DNA of 64,000 bases. Origin: Vreelandella nigrificans (GTDB lineage Bacteria; Pseudomonadota; Gammaproteobacteria; Pseudomonadales; Halomonadaceae). Of this stretch, positions 1 through 8,473 are shown piece after piece. Where the stretch lies: assembly GCF_002374315.1 (NCBI RefSeq), contig NZ_NWUX01000002.1:423345-487344 (forward strand). The letters run 5' to 3'. Each line of letters starts with the position of its first letter. The first letter of the stretch is position 1. The notes under the pieces were generated by a model that did no database searches, was not told the origin of the DNA, and saw nothing but the letters and a program-made list of their open reading frames with translations. The position numbers and the translations under genes are program-made.

Positions 1-672
1 GGGGCCAGTGCTGCGACACTGCGTATCTCTGTTGCTCAGTTGGGGGCACTGATGGGGTGTGTCTGCGTACTCAGCGTGGCGCGTTTTCGTGGTGTGGGCA
101 ATGACCCGGTGCGCTTGGTGTTGGCAGGGGCAGCGTTTTCTGGGCTATTAGGTTCACTTAGTTCCTTAATACTGCTGTATGACCAGCGTGCTGCCGATGA
201 AATTCGCTTCTGGGTGATTGGCAGCCTTGCCGGGCGGCGGTTGGATGATTTGCTAGCTGTGCTACCCAGCCTGTTAGTGGCCGGGATTGTTATTGTAGTA
301 ATGGCACGCCCATTAGCAGCGCTTGCGCTGGGGGAACGAGCGGCAAGCGGCTTGGGGCACCGGCCCGGATTGATCCGCTGGATGGCGGTGGGCTGTGTAG
401 CATTATTGGTAGGTGCGGCCACGGCTATCGCTGGGCCAATTGCGTTTGTGGGGCTGGTAGTGCCATTTGTAGCCCGAGCCTTCGCCGGACCAGACATTCG
501 CCGCACGTTGTGGTTTTGCCTGCCTATCGGGCCGCTGATTGTGCTCACGGCAGATATTATTTCCCGCGTAGTGGTGGCGCCTTCCGAGCTGCCGCTAGGC
601 GTACTAACCGCGCTGTGTGGTGCACCGGTGCTGATTGCTGTTGTGCGTGCCAAGCGCTTGCCCATGTTATGA
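1..672 (+). CDS. FecCD-family ABC transporter permease, 5' end cut by window
   Basis: The reading frame is open from base 1, so the start lies outside the window; about 223 C-terminal residues remain. They form hydrophobic helices typical of the BtuC/FecCD permease fold. The cytoplasmic coupling region is visible around the GERAASGLG segment, followed by a GLVVPFVARAFAGPD-type stretch. This family forms the inner-membrane channel that brings ferric siderophores, haem or cobalamin from a periplasmic binding protein into the cytoplasm. A second permease and an ATPase follow on the same strand, so it is one half of a two-permease importer. No binding-protein gene is visible; it may lie upstream of the window. 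The substrate cannot be read from sequence, but iron-siderophore is the likeliest given the receptor gene at 26942. Confidence 0.9.
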   Translation, partial: GASAATLRISVAQLGALMGCVCVLSVARFRGVGNDPVRLVLAGAAFSGLLGSLSSLILLYDQRAADEIRFWVIGSLAGRRLDDLLAVLPSLLVAGIVIVVMARPLAALALGERAASGLGHRPGLIRWMAVGCVALLVGAATAIAGPIAFVGLVVPFVARAFAGPDIRRTLWFCLPIGPLIVLTADIISRVVVAPSELPLGVLTALCGAPVLIAVVRAKRLPML

Positions 673-771
673 GCTCTCGTATGAACTCTCGTATGAACTT
701 TCATATGACCTCTCGTTTGCTAAATACCACGGCGCCAACGCGGTGTGGCTATATTTTGGTTGTCTGTTGAT

Positions 772-1890
772 ATGAAAATAATGGCGAATAATCCGTCTTT
801 AGGCGGTGTTGCTACCCCGTTAAATGAGGCTGCGCAGGAGGATGGAGTACCGCCCCCCAATGGATACTGGCTCGTAGCCTGGCCGCTAGGTGGTTACAGT
901 GTGTTGCTAGAAAAACGCGCTGTGGTGGTCAATGCAGGCTTGTTAATTGCGCTGTTGGTGGCTTGCTTGCTCTATTTAAGTTTAGGCAGCGTGCCACTGG
1001 CTCCCAGTGCGGTGATTGCTGCAGTCATCGGGAAAGGCGATATGATGACTGCCTTTATGGTTCAGGAGCTGCGCTTACCACGCCTGGTTGCCGCCTGTTT
1101 TACTGGGGCAGCATTCGCGCTTGCTGGGGTGCTGATGCAAACCTTGGCCCGTAACCGCTTAGCGACGCCTGGTATTATCGGGATTGATAACGGCGCAACC
1201 GCTTTTGCGGTGGCCTCGATTGTGGGTATGGGGGTTTCTATTGCGCCACCTGCTATGGCGCTGGCAGGTGCAACCACCGCCGCCGTGCTTACCTTTGGCC
1301 TTGCCGCTGGTAGCGGCACTCAGGGCTATCGGTTTATTGTGGCAGGGATTGGTGTTGGAGCAGTATTTGGTGCTATTACCCAGTTGTTACTGGCGCGGGT
1401 AGCGATTGATACCGCCAATGCGGCCTACCCCTGGACCGTTGGCTCGTTGAATGCCCGTCCCGGTGGGGCGGTGCAACTGCTGGGCATTGGTTTGGCGTTG
1501 GGGTTAATTGCGGCGCTGGCACTGGCGCGTTCGCTTACCTTACTGCGCTTTAAAGATGCCACTGCCAGTGGTCTAGGGGTCAGCGTAAAGGCGCGAAGGC
1601 TACAGGTTTTGATGCTTTCCGTGATACTAACCGCCTTTGCGGTAGCGGTAGCTGGTCCGGTGGGCATGGTTGCGCTCATTGGCCCTGAAATCGCCCGCTC
1701 GCTTTCTAGCGCCCGCCATGTACCTATTGTTGCCTCTCTCCTGTCGGGTGCCTTAGTGATGCTATTGGCTGATCTTGCTGGGCGCACACTGTTTGCACCT
1801 ATCGAAATTCCGGTGGGGATTGTCACCGCCGTGGTGGGCGGCCCCTGGTTGCTCTGGATACTCATGCGCCCACAACGGAGCCACTCATGA
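772..1890 (+). CDS. FecCD-family ABC transporter permease
   Basis: About 372 residues with many hydrophobic helices, and the family segment RLPRLVAACFTGAAFALAG followed by LMQTLARNRLATPGIIG, a hallmark of FecCD/BtuC permeases. It is the second membrane subunit of the importer. The start is uncertain: GTG 745, ATG 772 and ATG 781 are in frame and none has a strong ribosome-binding site; ATG 772 is chosen as a compromise. The protein has roughly 45 residues before the first membrane helix, longer than usual. The stop overlaps the start of the ATPase gene by four bases (ATGA), which indicates translational coupling within one operon. Confidence 0.9.
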   Translation: MKIMANNPSLGGVATPLNEAAQEDGVPPPNGYWLVAWPLGGYSVLLEKRAVVVNAGLLIALLVACLLYLSLGSVPLAPSAVIAAVIGKGDMMTAFMVQELRLPRLVAACFTGAAFALAGVLMQTLARNRLATPGIIGIDNGATAFAVASIVGMGVSIAPPAMALAGATTAAVLTFGLAAGSGTQGYRFIVAGIGVGAVFGAITQLLLARVAIDTANAAYPWTVGSLNARPGGAVQLLGIGLALGLIAALALARSLTLLRFKDATASGLGVSVKARRLQVLMLSVILTAFAVAVAGPVGMVALIGPEIARSLSSARHVPIVASLLSGALVMLLADLAGRTLFAPIEIPVGIVTAVVGGPWLLWILMRPQRSHS

Positions 1891-2696
1891 ACAACCCATC
1901 TACACCACCCACGCTTGCTACTGATGCGTTAAGCCTGAGTTACGGCCAGCGTCGGGTGATTGAAGGGCTGGGCGTTAGCCTGCCTAGTGGCCAAGTCACT
2001 GCCATTGTGGGCCCCAACGGCTGTGGTAAATCTACCTTGCTGTCCGGCCTTGCCCGATTGCACAAACCCGATAGTGGGGCGGTGCTATTGGATGGCGGCG
2101 ATATACAACGCCTGCCCGCACGCCAGTTGGCCACCCAGCTAGCGCTACTGCCCCAAGAAGCGGTGGCGCCGGAAGGTCTAACTGTTACAGAGCTGATCCG
2201 TTTTGGCCGCCAGCCCCATCAAGGCTGGCTGCGCCAGTGGTCAGCAGAAGATCAGCAAGTGGTACTTTACGCGCTCGCCGCTGCAGGGTTGGAAAAGCTG
2301 GCCGACAGACCGCTAGAGGCACTTTCCGGTGGGCAGCGCCAGCGCGCCTGGATCGCCATGACCATTGCCCAGCAAACCCCACTACTATTATTGGATGAAC
2401 CCACCTCCGCGCTGGACTTAGGGCACCAAATTGAAGTATTTGAGTTAGTGCGCCATCTTGCCTGCCATGGCCGCACCGTGGTGATGGTACTGCATGATCT
2501 AGCCAGCGCCTGCCGCTACGCGGATAATCTGATTGCCATGCGTGGCGGCCAGATTATTGCCCAGGGCCCGCCAACCGAGGTAGTCACACCAGAGCTGGTA
2601 CGCGAGCTATACCAGGTAGAGTGCACGCTGCTGATAGACCCTGCCACCGGTAGCCCGCTGCTGGCCAACGTTCGCCGCACGGCGCAGCCTGCCTAA
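1887..2696 (+). CDS. Iron-siderophore type ABC importer ATPase (FecE/FhuC-like)
   Basis: 269 residues, the normal length for this family. Walker A is GPNGCGKS (about residues 42-49), the ABC signature is LSGGQRQR, and Walker B is LLLLDEP followed by the D-loop SALD. The switch histidine lies in VMVLHDLA. It would power the two preceding FecCD permeases by ATP hydrolysis at the inner membrane. The start overlaps the upstream permease stop by four bases. Substrate assignment (siderophore rather than cobalamin or haem) rests on family similarity and on the nearby TonB receptor, not on anything specific in this subunit. Confidence 0.92.
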   Translation: MNNPSTPPTLATDALSLSYGQRRVIEGLGVSLPSGQVTAIVGPNGCGKSTLLSGLARLHKPDSGAVLLDGGDIQRLPARQLATQLALLPQEAVAPEGLTVTELIRFGRQPHQGWLRQWSAEDQQVVLYALAAAGLEKLADRPLEALSGGQRQRAWIAMTIAQQTPLLLLDEPTSALDLGHQIEVFELVRHLACHGRTVVMVLHDLASACRYADNLIAMRGGQIIAQGPPTEVVTPELVRELYQVECTLLIDPATGSPLLANVRRTAQPA

Positions 2697-2738
2697 CCCC
2701 GTGTGGGGCACCAACATAGTAACTGAAAAGGAACCGAT

Positions 2739-4574
2739 GTGGCTTCTTCAAAGCCTAGCTCCCAAGCGACGCCCTCAAATCAAAGCTTTCATGCGTTAGT
2801 ACGGCTATTACGCTATGCCAAAGGTTATCGGCGGCGTATAGCCGCTGCCACTACCTGCTCTATCATCAACAAACTATTTGATATAGCCCCTGAGATTCTC
2901 ATCGGTGTGGCGCTTGATGTTGTTGTAAACCAAGAAAACAGCTTTGTTGCACGGCTTGGGTTTGAAACTCCCCAGGAGCAAATCGCCATCTTGGCGGTGC
3001 TGACCTTTGTTATTTGGGCGGGTGAGTCGCTGTTCGAATACCTCTACCAAATTTTGTGGCGTAATTTAGCCCAGCGGTTGCAGGCTGACATGCGCCAGGA
3101 CACCTACGAGCATGCCCAGCGGCTCGATATGGAGTTTTTTGAGTCAAAAAGCTCCGGCCAGCTTGTGGCTACCATGAACGACGATGTGAATCAGTTGGAG
3201 CGCTTCTTGGATGGTGGCGCCAATTCGCTAATACAGGTAGCTGTGACCGTGGTGGCAGTGGGGGCGGTGTTCTTCGTGCTCTCACCGCTGATTGCACTGC
3301 TCGCCTTCACACCTATTCCGCTGATTATTTGGGGAGCGTTTTTTTTCCAACGCAAAGCGGGCCCGTTATACAGCGATGTACGTGAAAAGGTTGGTGACCT
3401 AGCTAGCCGTCTTTCTAATAACCTAAGCGGCATTGCCACCATCAAAAGCTTTACCAGTGAAGCGAGGGAAGCCGAGCGGCTGCGCGATGCCAGTGAGGCT
3501 TACGTAGAAGCCAACCGCCGAGCGATTAGGGTTAGCTCCGCCTTTATTCCAGTGATCCGGATGGCAATTCTGGCAGGCTTTTTGGCGACCTTTACCGTCG
3601 GCGGCATGATGGCGCTCAATGGCACCTTAAACGTTGGCGCTTATGGCATTCTGGTGTTTTTGACCCAACGGCTGCTGTGGCCGCTGACTGGCCTTGCCCA
3701 GGTGATCGATTTGTTCGAACGGGCTATGGCTAGCACCCGACGGATTCTGGACCTGTTGGAAGTGCCGATTGTCGTTAAAGACGACAGCACCAAGCCCCTG
3801 GGCGCACCGGTGAAAGGCGACGTGCGTTTCGAAGAGGTAAGCTTCCTGTACGCCTCAAGCCAAGTAGGTGTGAGCAGTGTGGACCTACACGTGCCAGCAG
3901 GTAACACCCTAGCGCTGGTGGGAGCCACCGGCTCTGGTAAATCGACCCTGATCAAATTGTTGTTGCGCTTTTATGACCCTGAAAGTGGTCGCGTACTGGT
4001 AGATGGCCAGCCGATTACCGACGTTAGCATGCACTCGCTGCGCCAAGCGGTTGGCCTGGTTAGCCAGGATGTGTACTTATTTGAAGGCAGCATTCGCGAC
4101 AATATTGCCTATGGCAAGCCTGAGGCTGGTGAGGCGGAAATTATCGATGCCGCTAAAACTGCAGAGGCGTGGGGTTTTATTGAAACGCTACCACAAGGGT
4201 TGGATACCCCGGTAGGTGAGCGGGGTGTGCGACTTTCCGGTGGTCAACGTCAACGGCTTTCGCTGGCACGAGCGCTACTTAAAGATCCTCCTATTCTAGT
4301 GTTGGATGAAGCCACCAGCGCGGTGGACAACGAAACCGAAGCGGCCATTCAGCGGTCACTAAAGCGTATTGCCCACGGCCGCACTGTGATTATGATTGCC
4401 CACCGGCTTTCCACTATCGTTCACGCTGATGAAATCGTAGTGATTGAAAAAGGCCAAGTGGCCGAGCGTGGCAGTCATTCAAGCTTGCTAGCCGCCAATG
4501 GTCACTACGCCGCTCAGTGGCGGGTACAAACCGGTGCAGCATTGGCGGGGGATGTAGAAGCACTGAATGCTTAA
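2739..4574 (+). CDS. ABC exporter, fused membrane and ATPase domains
   Basis: 611 residues: an N-terminal six-helix ABC transmembrane domain (about 20-320) and a C-terminal ATPase (about 350-600). The ATPase has Walker A GATGSGKS, signature LSGGQRQR, Walker B ILVLDEATSA and the switch histidine in MIAHRLS. This is an MsbA/YbtP-like half transporter that works as a homodimer or heterodimer. The GTG start at 2739 follows an AAGGA ribosome-binding site at 2728-2732. It lies 42 bp after the importer ATPase and is probably cotranscribed with it. In siderophore loci such proteins export siderophores or, in the YbtPQ group, import them; lipid or drug export is the alternative. Function beyond ABC-type transport is inference. 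Confidence 0.88.
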   Translation: MASSKPSSQATPSNQSFHALVRLLRYAKGYRRRIAAATTCSIINKLFDIAPEILIGVALDVVVNQENSFVARLGFETPQEQIAILAVLTFVIWAGESLFEYLYQILWRNLAQRLQADMRQDTYEHAQRLDMEFFESKSSGQLVATMNDDVNQLERFLDGGANSLIQVAVTVVAVGAVFFVLSPLIALLAFTPIPLIIWGAFFFQRKAGPLYSDVREKVGDLASRLSNNLSGIATIKSFTSEAREAERLRDASEAYVEANRRAIRVSSAFIPVIRMAILAGFLATFTVGGMMALNGTLNVGAYGILVFLTQRLLWPLTGLAQVIDLFERAMASTRRILDLLEVPIVVKDDSTKPLGAPVKGDVRFEEVSFLYASSQVGVSSVDLHVPAGNTLALVGATGSGKSTLIKLLLRFYDPESGRVLVDGQPITDVSMHSLRQAVGLVSQDVYLFEGSIRDNIAYGKPEAGEAEIIDAAKTAEAWGFIETLPQGLDTPVGERGVRLSGGQRQRLSLARALLKDPPILVLDEATSAVDNETEAAIQRSLKRIAHGRTVIMIAHRLSTIVHADEIVVIEKGQVAERGSHSSLLAANGHYAAQWRVQTGAALAGDVEALNA

Positions 4575-4581
4575 GAAGCCG

Positions 4582-5172
4582 TTAACGGTTAACCAGTAGC
4601 GCATTTAGCGTAACGGGCACATGATCGTCGATCTCCTGATAGCCCAGCAACGACAGCACGGTACGCACCGTGCTGTTTGCCATCAGCGCTTTGCCATCCA
4701 TCGCCATGGGCTCAGCATGGGTCACGCGTATCTCATTCAACCCTTCGCGGGTAAAGCGCAGCGGAATAGACTCCTGTTGGTTCACCATATCTGACTGAAT
4801 ACGAAACGCCAGCGTCTCAACCAATGATTCCCCAATATCCAAATCATCTAAGCGCTCTGGTGGCATTTGCGCCACTAGCGTTACTAATGTGGTATTCGCC
4901 AGCAAACCTATCCAGGGCGGTAACTGGCCAAAGCGCTCAAGTACATCGGTTTGGCTAAGCTTTAACGGCAAGCGCAGGGTGCCATCACTGGAGATATCAC
5001 CCTGCAGATTGCGCACTTGATGGTGGTGCGTTTGGGGTGCATCGCCGTTTAACTGGGTAATAGACGCCTGAACACGCGATTGGCCAGGGTCTAGCTGCCA
5101 ATCCGCATGAACTGGCATCGCTAATAACAGCGGGATAAGAGCAATCAAAGCTTTCACAGCGCGTCTCCGCAT
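4582..5172 (-). CDS. YceI-like periplasmic protein
   Basis: 196 residues with a clear signal peptide: basic MRRR, a hydrophobic stretch, and cleavage likely after VHA. The mature part begins DWQLDPGQSRVQASI, matching the start of the YceI lipocalin-like fold (W-x-LD-x-x-x-S). YceI proteins bind isoprenoid-like lipids in a beta barrel in the periplasm; their physiological role is mostly unknown. The gene converges on the ABC exporter with only 7 bp between stop codons. No cysteine or metal site stands out. Confidence 0.75.
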   Translation of the reverse strand: MRRRAVKALIALIPLLLAMPVHADWQLDPGQSRVQASITQLNGDAPQTHHHQVRNLQGDISSDGTLRLPLKLSQTDVLERFGQLPPWIGLLANTTLVTLVAQMPPERLDDLDIGESLVETLAFRIQSDMVNQQESIPLRFTREGLNEIRVTHAEPMAMDGKALMANSTVRTVLSLLGYQEIDDHVPVTLNALLVNR

Positions 5173-5300
5173 AAGGAACTCTTTACCAGACCTCGCGCTT
5201 TTAAATAAGTGCCCCTAAAAAAATTGCCGTTATCACCATAAGATAGCGTTGCTAGGGGTAGCCTCGCCCGAACACATTCGTTATTATATGCACGCTTTGC

Positions 5301-5377
<77 letters not shown>

Positions 5378-5426
5378 TTAAAATCAGTAGTTTAGCAGTT
5401 TTCTCTGGTGAGTCCCCTACTCCAAG

Positions 5427-5443
5427 GGTACAGTTTCGGTACA
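5427..5443. promoter_or_regulatory. Putative integrase arm-binding direct repeats, left end
   Basis: GGTACA occurs at 5427-5432 and again at 5438-5443, exactly 11 bp apart. The same hexamer pair with the same spacing appears near the right end at 26525-26541. Paired direct repeats next to each att core are typical arm-type sites for tyrosine integrases or their excision factor; this assignment is inferred. Confidence 0.5.
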
Positions 5444-5473
5444 GTGCCGATCTTTCAGACCTTGGAGATTTTT

Positions 5474-6541
5474 GTGGCCACTATCGTCAAGACCCCCTCT
5501 GCAACCTGGAAAGCCGTCATCCGCAAGTCGGGTTGGCCAACCACTGCAAAGACCTTCCGTACCAAACGTGACGCCCAGGATTGGGCGCGCCGCACTGAAG
5601 ACGAAATGGTGCGCGGCGTTTATATTCAGCGTAGTGCCTCAGAACGAATGACGCTTGAAGCAGCGTTAAAGCGCTACTTGGCCGATATTACTCCTACCAA
5701 AAAGCCCAGCACCCAAAAGAGCGAACGCCACAAGGCCAACACCCTTATTGAGCACTTGGGCAAGTACTCCCTCGCAGCGCTGACGCCGGAGCTAGTCGCT
5801 AACTACCGTGATAAGCGTTTAAACACTTTGGGACGCCGAGGGGAGTTAATCAGCCCCAGTACTGTGCGCCTAGAGCTTGCTTTACTTGGACACCTCTACA
5901 CCGTGGCCATCCAGGAGTGGGGCCTCGGCCTGACCTATAACCCCGTCCAGAACATCCGCAAACCCAGCCCTGGAGAAGGCCGCGATAGGCGCCTGAGCCC
6001 CGACGAGGAGAAGCGCCTGTTCGACGTGCTACGGCAGCACAGCAACCCCATGCTGGCCTGGATTGCCAGAATCGCCTTGGAGACGGGCATGCGCTCATCC
6101 GAGATCCTAACCCTCTCTCGTTCACAGGTCGACGTGAAACGCCGCGTGGTGCGTCTCACCGACACCAAGAACAACGAAGCTCGCTTGGTGCCGCTGACTC
6201 AGGCCGCCACCGAAGTATTCAAGCAGGCGTTGCACAACCCGGTACGGCCGCTCGACTGTGACTTGGTGTTCTTCGGTGAGCCTGGCAAGGGCGGTAAGCG
6301 TGGGCCATATGCATACACCAAGCTTTGGAATCAAGCGAAGAAGAAGGCAGGGCTCGATGACTTCCGTTTCCATGACTTAAGACATGAGGCCGTCAGTCGA
6401 CTGGTTGAGGTAGGGCTATCCGATCAGGAGGTCGCCGCGATCAGTGGCCACAAGTCAATGCAGATGCTGAGGCGGTATACGCATTTGAGGGCTGAGGATT
6501 TAGTGAAGAAGCTGGATGGTCTGCGTGACAGTTTTATTTAA
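5474..6541 (+). CDS. Tyrosine site-specific integrase
   Basis: About 355 residues. The N-terminal part (about 1-60) has the small DNA-binding segment ATWKAVIRKSGWPTTAKTFRTK seen in Shufflon-type/P4-like phage integrases. A SAM-like core-binding domain follows (about 60-170), then the catalytic domain. Catalytic residues visible are the Arg in ETGMRSSEI, Lys in TKNNEARLVPL, HDLRHE (His-x-x-Arg), the second His in GHKS and the nucleophile Tyr in RRYTHL. GTG 5474 is preferred over GTG 5408 because a GGAG box at 5464-5467 sits at the right distance and the family starts here. It lies 97 bp from the tRNA and reads into the island. It should catalyse integration and excision at the tRNA; no excisionase gene is recognised with certainty. 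Confidence 0.93.
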   Translation: MATIVKTPSATWKAVIRKSGWPTTAKTFRTKRDAQDWARRTEDEMVRGVYIQRSASERMTLEAALKRYLADITPTKKPSTQKSERHKANTLIEHLGKYSLAALTPELVANYRDKRLNTLGRRGELISPSTVRLELALLGHLYTVAIQEWGLGLTYNPVQNIRKPSPGEGRDRRLSPDEEKRLFDVLRQHSNPMLAWIARIALETGMRSSEILTLSRSQVDVKRRVVRLTDTKNNEARLVPLTQAATEVFKQALHNPVRPLDCDLVFFGEPGKGGKRGPYAYTKLWNQAKKKAGLDDFRFHDLRHEAVSRLVEVGLSDQEVAAISGHKSMQMLRRYTHLRAEDLVKKLDGLRDSFI

Positions 6542-6668
6542 CTGTTCGACTTGTTCGAGAGGATGGCAAGAAGGTCATGAGTGAAGCCTGAGTAAACATG
6601 CGAGTTCCAGATGATGAGCACACTATCACTCATGTGCAACATATTCTAATTTTAAATAAGGTGGATTT

Positions 6669-7697
6669 ATGGATAAAGAGAGATTGGAGAAATATTTCTA
6701 TGAAAATGTTGCTAGTGTATTTTGGTCATCTATTCTTCTTATAGGTGGTGTGATTTTTGTAATTTATTATGCTCTTATAGGGTATATGCCGGATTTTGAT
6801 TTAAAGTCTTCAGTAACTATAACTGCAGCTGCTTCTATCACGTCAATTGTAATCATCTTTATGACGCTAGTTATGATGGTGTTTGCGGGGTCTTTTTGGG
6901 GAGGAGTTTGGAATTTTTTAGGAGATAGTTCAGAGCTTAAGAGATATTGGTTGGAAGGTGATGCTAGTGCTGGTTTTCGTAATCTATTAGTCTGGTTTTC
7001 AATTCCGCTATTTTCTGTTTATCTCAGTTTGGGATTAAGTCTTTATGCAGAGAGCTGGCATTGGATGATCGTTCTGGTTCTTGTTTTATTAACATATTTA
7101 TCTTATCTCTGTTCTTGTCACGGCTTTGGGCTAGTGAAGGGGGGTAAAGAGTTCTTTTTCTTAGTAGTTGCCACTTTTTTTTCGTCCTTTTTTATATTTT
7201 TCCCATTATATCTTATTTTTAGGTTGTCAGTTTTGGAGTTCGAGAATATTAGTGGTATGTCATGGTTTTTGGGGCTTGTATCAGCGATATTTATAGTTTT
7301 TATAAACACATTATCCGCTTCTTCACAAGGCTCTTCCACTCCGTATGTGAAAGAGTTTGTCTTGGGGCTTATGGCCATTTCTATGATATTTATATCCTTT
7401 GGTAAGTTTGACAGAATTCCGTTTGGCGTTATGGGAATCTATAAATTTGGAAACATAGAGGCTTCTGAGTTGGTTCTTAAAAAGGAAGGGTGTCAGTTGT
7501 TTCAGTCACTTGGTATCAGTGTGTTAGACAAAGGGTATGATGTTTGTATTGTGAAAAATGTGCTCATTCTATCTCGATTAGGGCGCGAAGCTTACTTGGA
7601 AATCGATCAAAGTGGTTCAAAATCATTGAGGTTGACACTACCGTCGACATCTATTGCATCTTGGACACTTCGGAAAAGTAAAAACGATAAAGGTTGA
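6669..7697 (+). CDS. Hypothetical multi-pass membrane protein, low GC
   Basis: 342 residues with about six to eight hydrophobic segments between residues 15 and 255. A soluble C-terminal domain of about 85 residues follows, rich in beta-type alternation. An AAGGTGG ribosome-binding site precedes the ATG. I do not recognise the family. The gene is clearly more AT-rich than the integrase before it and the Tra genes after it, so it was probably acquired separately. Its place directly after the integrase is a common cargo position, where anti-phage or exclusion genes occur, but nothing in the sequence assigns a function. Confidence 0.75.
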   Translation: MDKERLEKYFYENVASVFWSSILLIGGVIFVIYYALIGYMPDFDLKSSVTITAAASITSIVIIFMTLVMMVFAGSFWGGVWNFLGDSSELKRYWLEGDASAGFRNLLVWFSIPLFSVYLSLGLSLYAESWHWMIVLVLVLLTYLSYLCSCHGFGLVKGGKEFFFLVVATFFSSFFIFFPLYLIFRLSVLEFENISGMSWFLGLVSAIFIVFINTLSASSQGSSTPYVKEFVLGLMAISMIFISFGKFDRIPFGVMGIYKFGNIEASELVLKKEGCQLFQSLGISVLDKGYDVCIVKNVLILSRLGREAYLEIDQSGSKSLRLTLPSTSIASWTLRKSKNDKG

Positions 7698-7759
7698 TAC
7701 CTATAATCGTTAATGGCTTTTAAGCTAAGAGGGTTGGCTTTCTTTGGTTTTTATGTAGT

Positions 7760-7795
7760 ATGTAGTATGTTGTAGTAGCATACAACATACTACAT
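7760..7795. repeat. Perfect 15-bp inverted repeat
   Basis: ATGTAGTATGTTGTA at 7760-7774 and its exact reverse complement at 7781-7795 enclose a 6-base loop GTAGCA. A further partial copy of the arm (ATGTAGT) lies just upstream at 7753. It has no T-tract, so it is not a classical terminator. It lies in the plasmid-control region next to a KorB operator and may be a protein-binding or single-strand hairpin site. Confidence 0.8.
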
Positions 7796-7837
7796 TGGTT
7801 GAAAGGTGTTCATCCCCTTGGCAACAAGTAGGAAAAA

Positions 7838-7850
7838 TTTAGCGGCTAAA
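7838..7850. promoter_or_regulatory. KorB-type operator (OB), copy 1
   Basis: TTTAGCGGCTAAA matches the 13-bp palindromic operator of the IncP-1 partition/repressor protein KorB (TTTAGCSGCTAAA) at every position. KorB is a ParB homologue that represses plasmid backbone genes. No korB gene is present in the window. Confidence 0.8.
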
Positions 7851-7981
7851 GTTTCTTCTGCTTCTCTGATGTTTACTCAGTGGTATGAATACTCGTTACC
7901 ACCTTCTACTTCATAGCAGTTCTCATGCTGGTCACACTTTTTTTAAGTGCTCATTCGCTTGCGGTATTGTGGTCATAAATA

Positions 7982-7999
7982 GCGCCCCTCAAGTGTCAA
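7982..7999 (-). repeat. TrfA-type iteron, minus orientation
   Basis: The minus strand reads TGACACTTGAGGGGC, identical to an RK2 oriV iteron. Two plus-strand copies lie at 9034-9082, on the other side of the two small HTH-type genes. IncP replication initiator TrfA binds such repeats; no trfA gene is visible here. Confidence 0.7.
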
Positions 8000-8148
8000 T
8001 GAAATTGAAGTGACTAAGTCTCGTGTTTAGTAGGTCTCTCTCAAACCGTTTTTTATTGTTTTGTGAAACTGATTTTGTTTTTTTTAAATGAGCTTTTATT
8101 TCTTTTTTAAAACTCTTTGATAAAGTATAGGTAAACTTTTGGCTTGGT

Positions 8149-8160
8149 GTTTAGCTATAC
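8149..8160. promoter_or_regulatory. KorA-like operator over a -10 element
   Basis: GTTTAGCTATAC differs at one of 12 positions from the IncP KorA operator GTTTAGCTAAAC. The last six bases overlap TATACT, a -10-like hexamer at 8156-8161, as operators do in KorA-controlled promoters. It lies 92 bp before the HTH gene at 8252. No korA gene is present. Confidence 0.6.
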
Positions 8161-8251
8161 TTTTAAGAATAATAATAAAGTGTTGAAAGTTTTTTGAAGA
8201 TAACGTAAATATTCAAAACGAAGCCTTTAATTGCGTTATCTGGAGATGGTT

Positions 8252-8464
8252 ATGACAACCGAAGAGCAGTTGCTTGAACGCTATGGACCATTGCTTTCTT
8301 TAGCTGAATTATCAGAGTTGTTAAAACGCAGCCCCGATGGACTACGGATATCGTTACAAAGTCAGTCAGAGTTTGCCGTGAAGTGGAATGCCGCCAAGAG
8401 GAAGGTTGGAAGGCGTGTCTATTTCCGTGCAACTGACGTTGCCGGACTGATTGACGAGTCCTGA
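8252..8464 (+). CDS. Small winged-HTH plasmid-type protein
   Basis: 70 residues from ATG 8252, which has a TGGAGA ribosome-binding site; a TTG 21 bp upstream is the only alternative. Residues about 17-35 (LSLAELSELLKRSPDGLR) read as a helix-turn-helix, and VGRRVYFRATDVAGLID near the C terminus reads as the wing and last helix of a MerR/excisionase-like fold. Proteins of this kind accompany replication genes on plasmids and integrative elements. The gene for a replication-type HTH protein follows 9 bp downstream, so the two form an operon. Its role could be transcriptional control or excision; neither can be decided here. Confidence 0.65.
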   Translation: MTTEEQLLERYGPLLSLAELSELLKRSPDGLRISLQSQSEFAVKWNAAKRKVGRRVYFRATDVAGLIDES

Positions 8465-8473
8465 GGGGGAGCT

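Larger units (their letters stand above)
7698..8251. other. Non-coding control region between membrane protein and HTH gene
   Basis: 554 bp without a credible gene. It contains a perfect palindrome (7760-7795), a KorB operator (7838-7850), one TrfA-type iteron on the minus strand (7982-7999) and a KorA-like operator (8149-8160) overlapping a TATACT -10-like box. The region is AT-rich, particularly 8080-8200. The layout recalls the replication and control region of an IncP plasmid. Confidence 0.65.

Noticed and set aside
36..704. Long minus-strand frame opposite the first permease, rich in Ser, Thr, Ala and Pro
   Set aside because: It is a shadow of a real high-GC gene; many such frames occur opposite the genes in this window.
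5408..5473. N-terminal extension of the integrase from GTG 5408
   Set aside because: It overlaps the arm repeats, lacks a ribosome-binding site and is not part of the family fold; GTG 5474 has a proper GGAG box.
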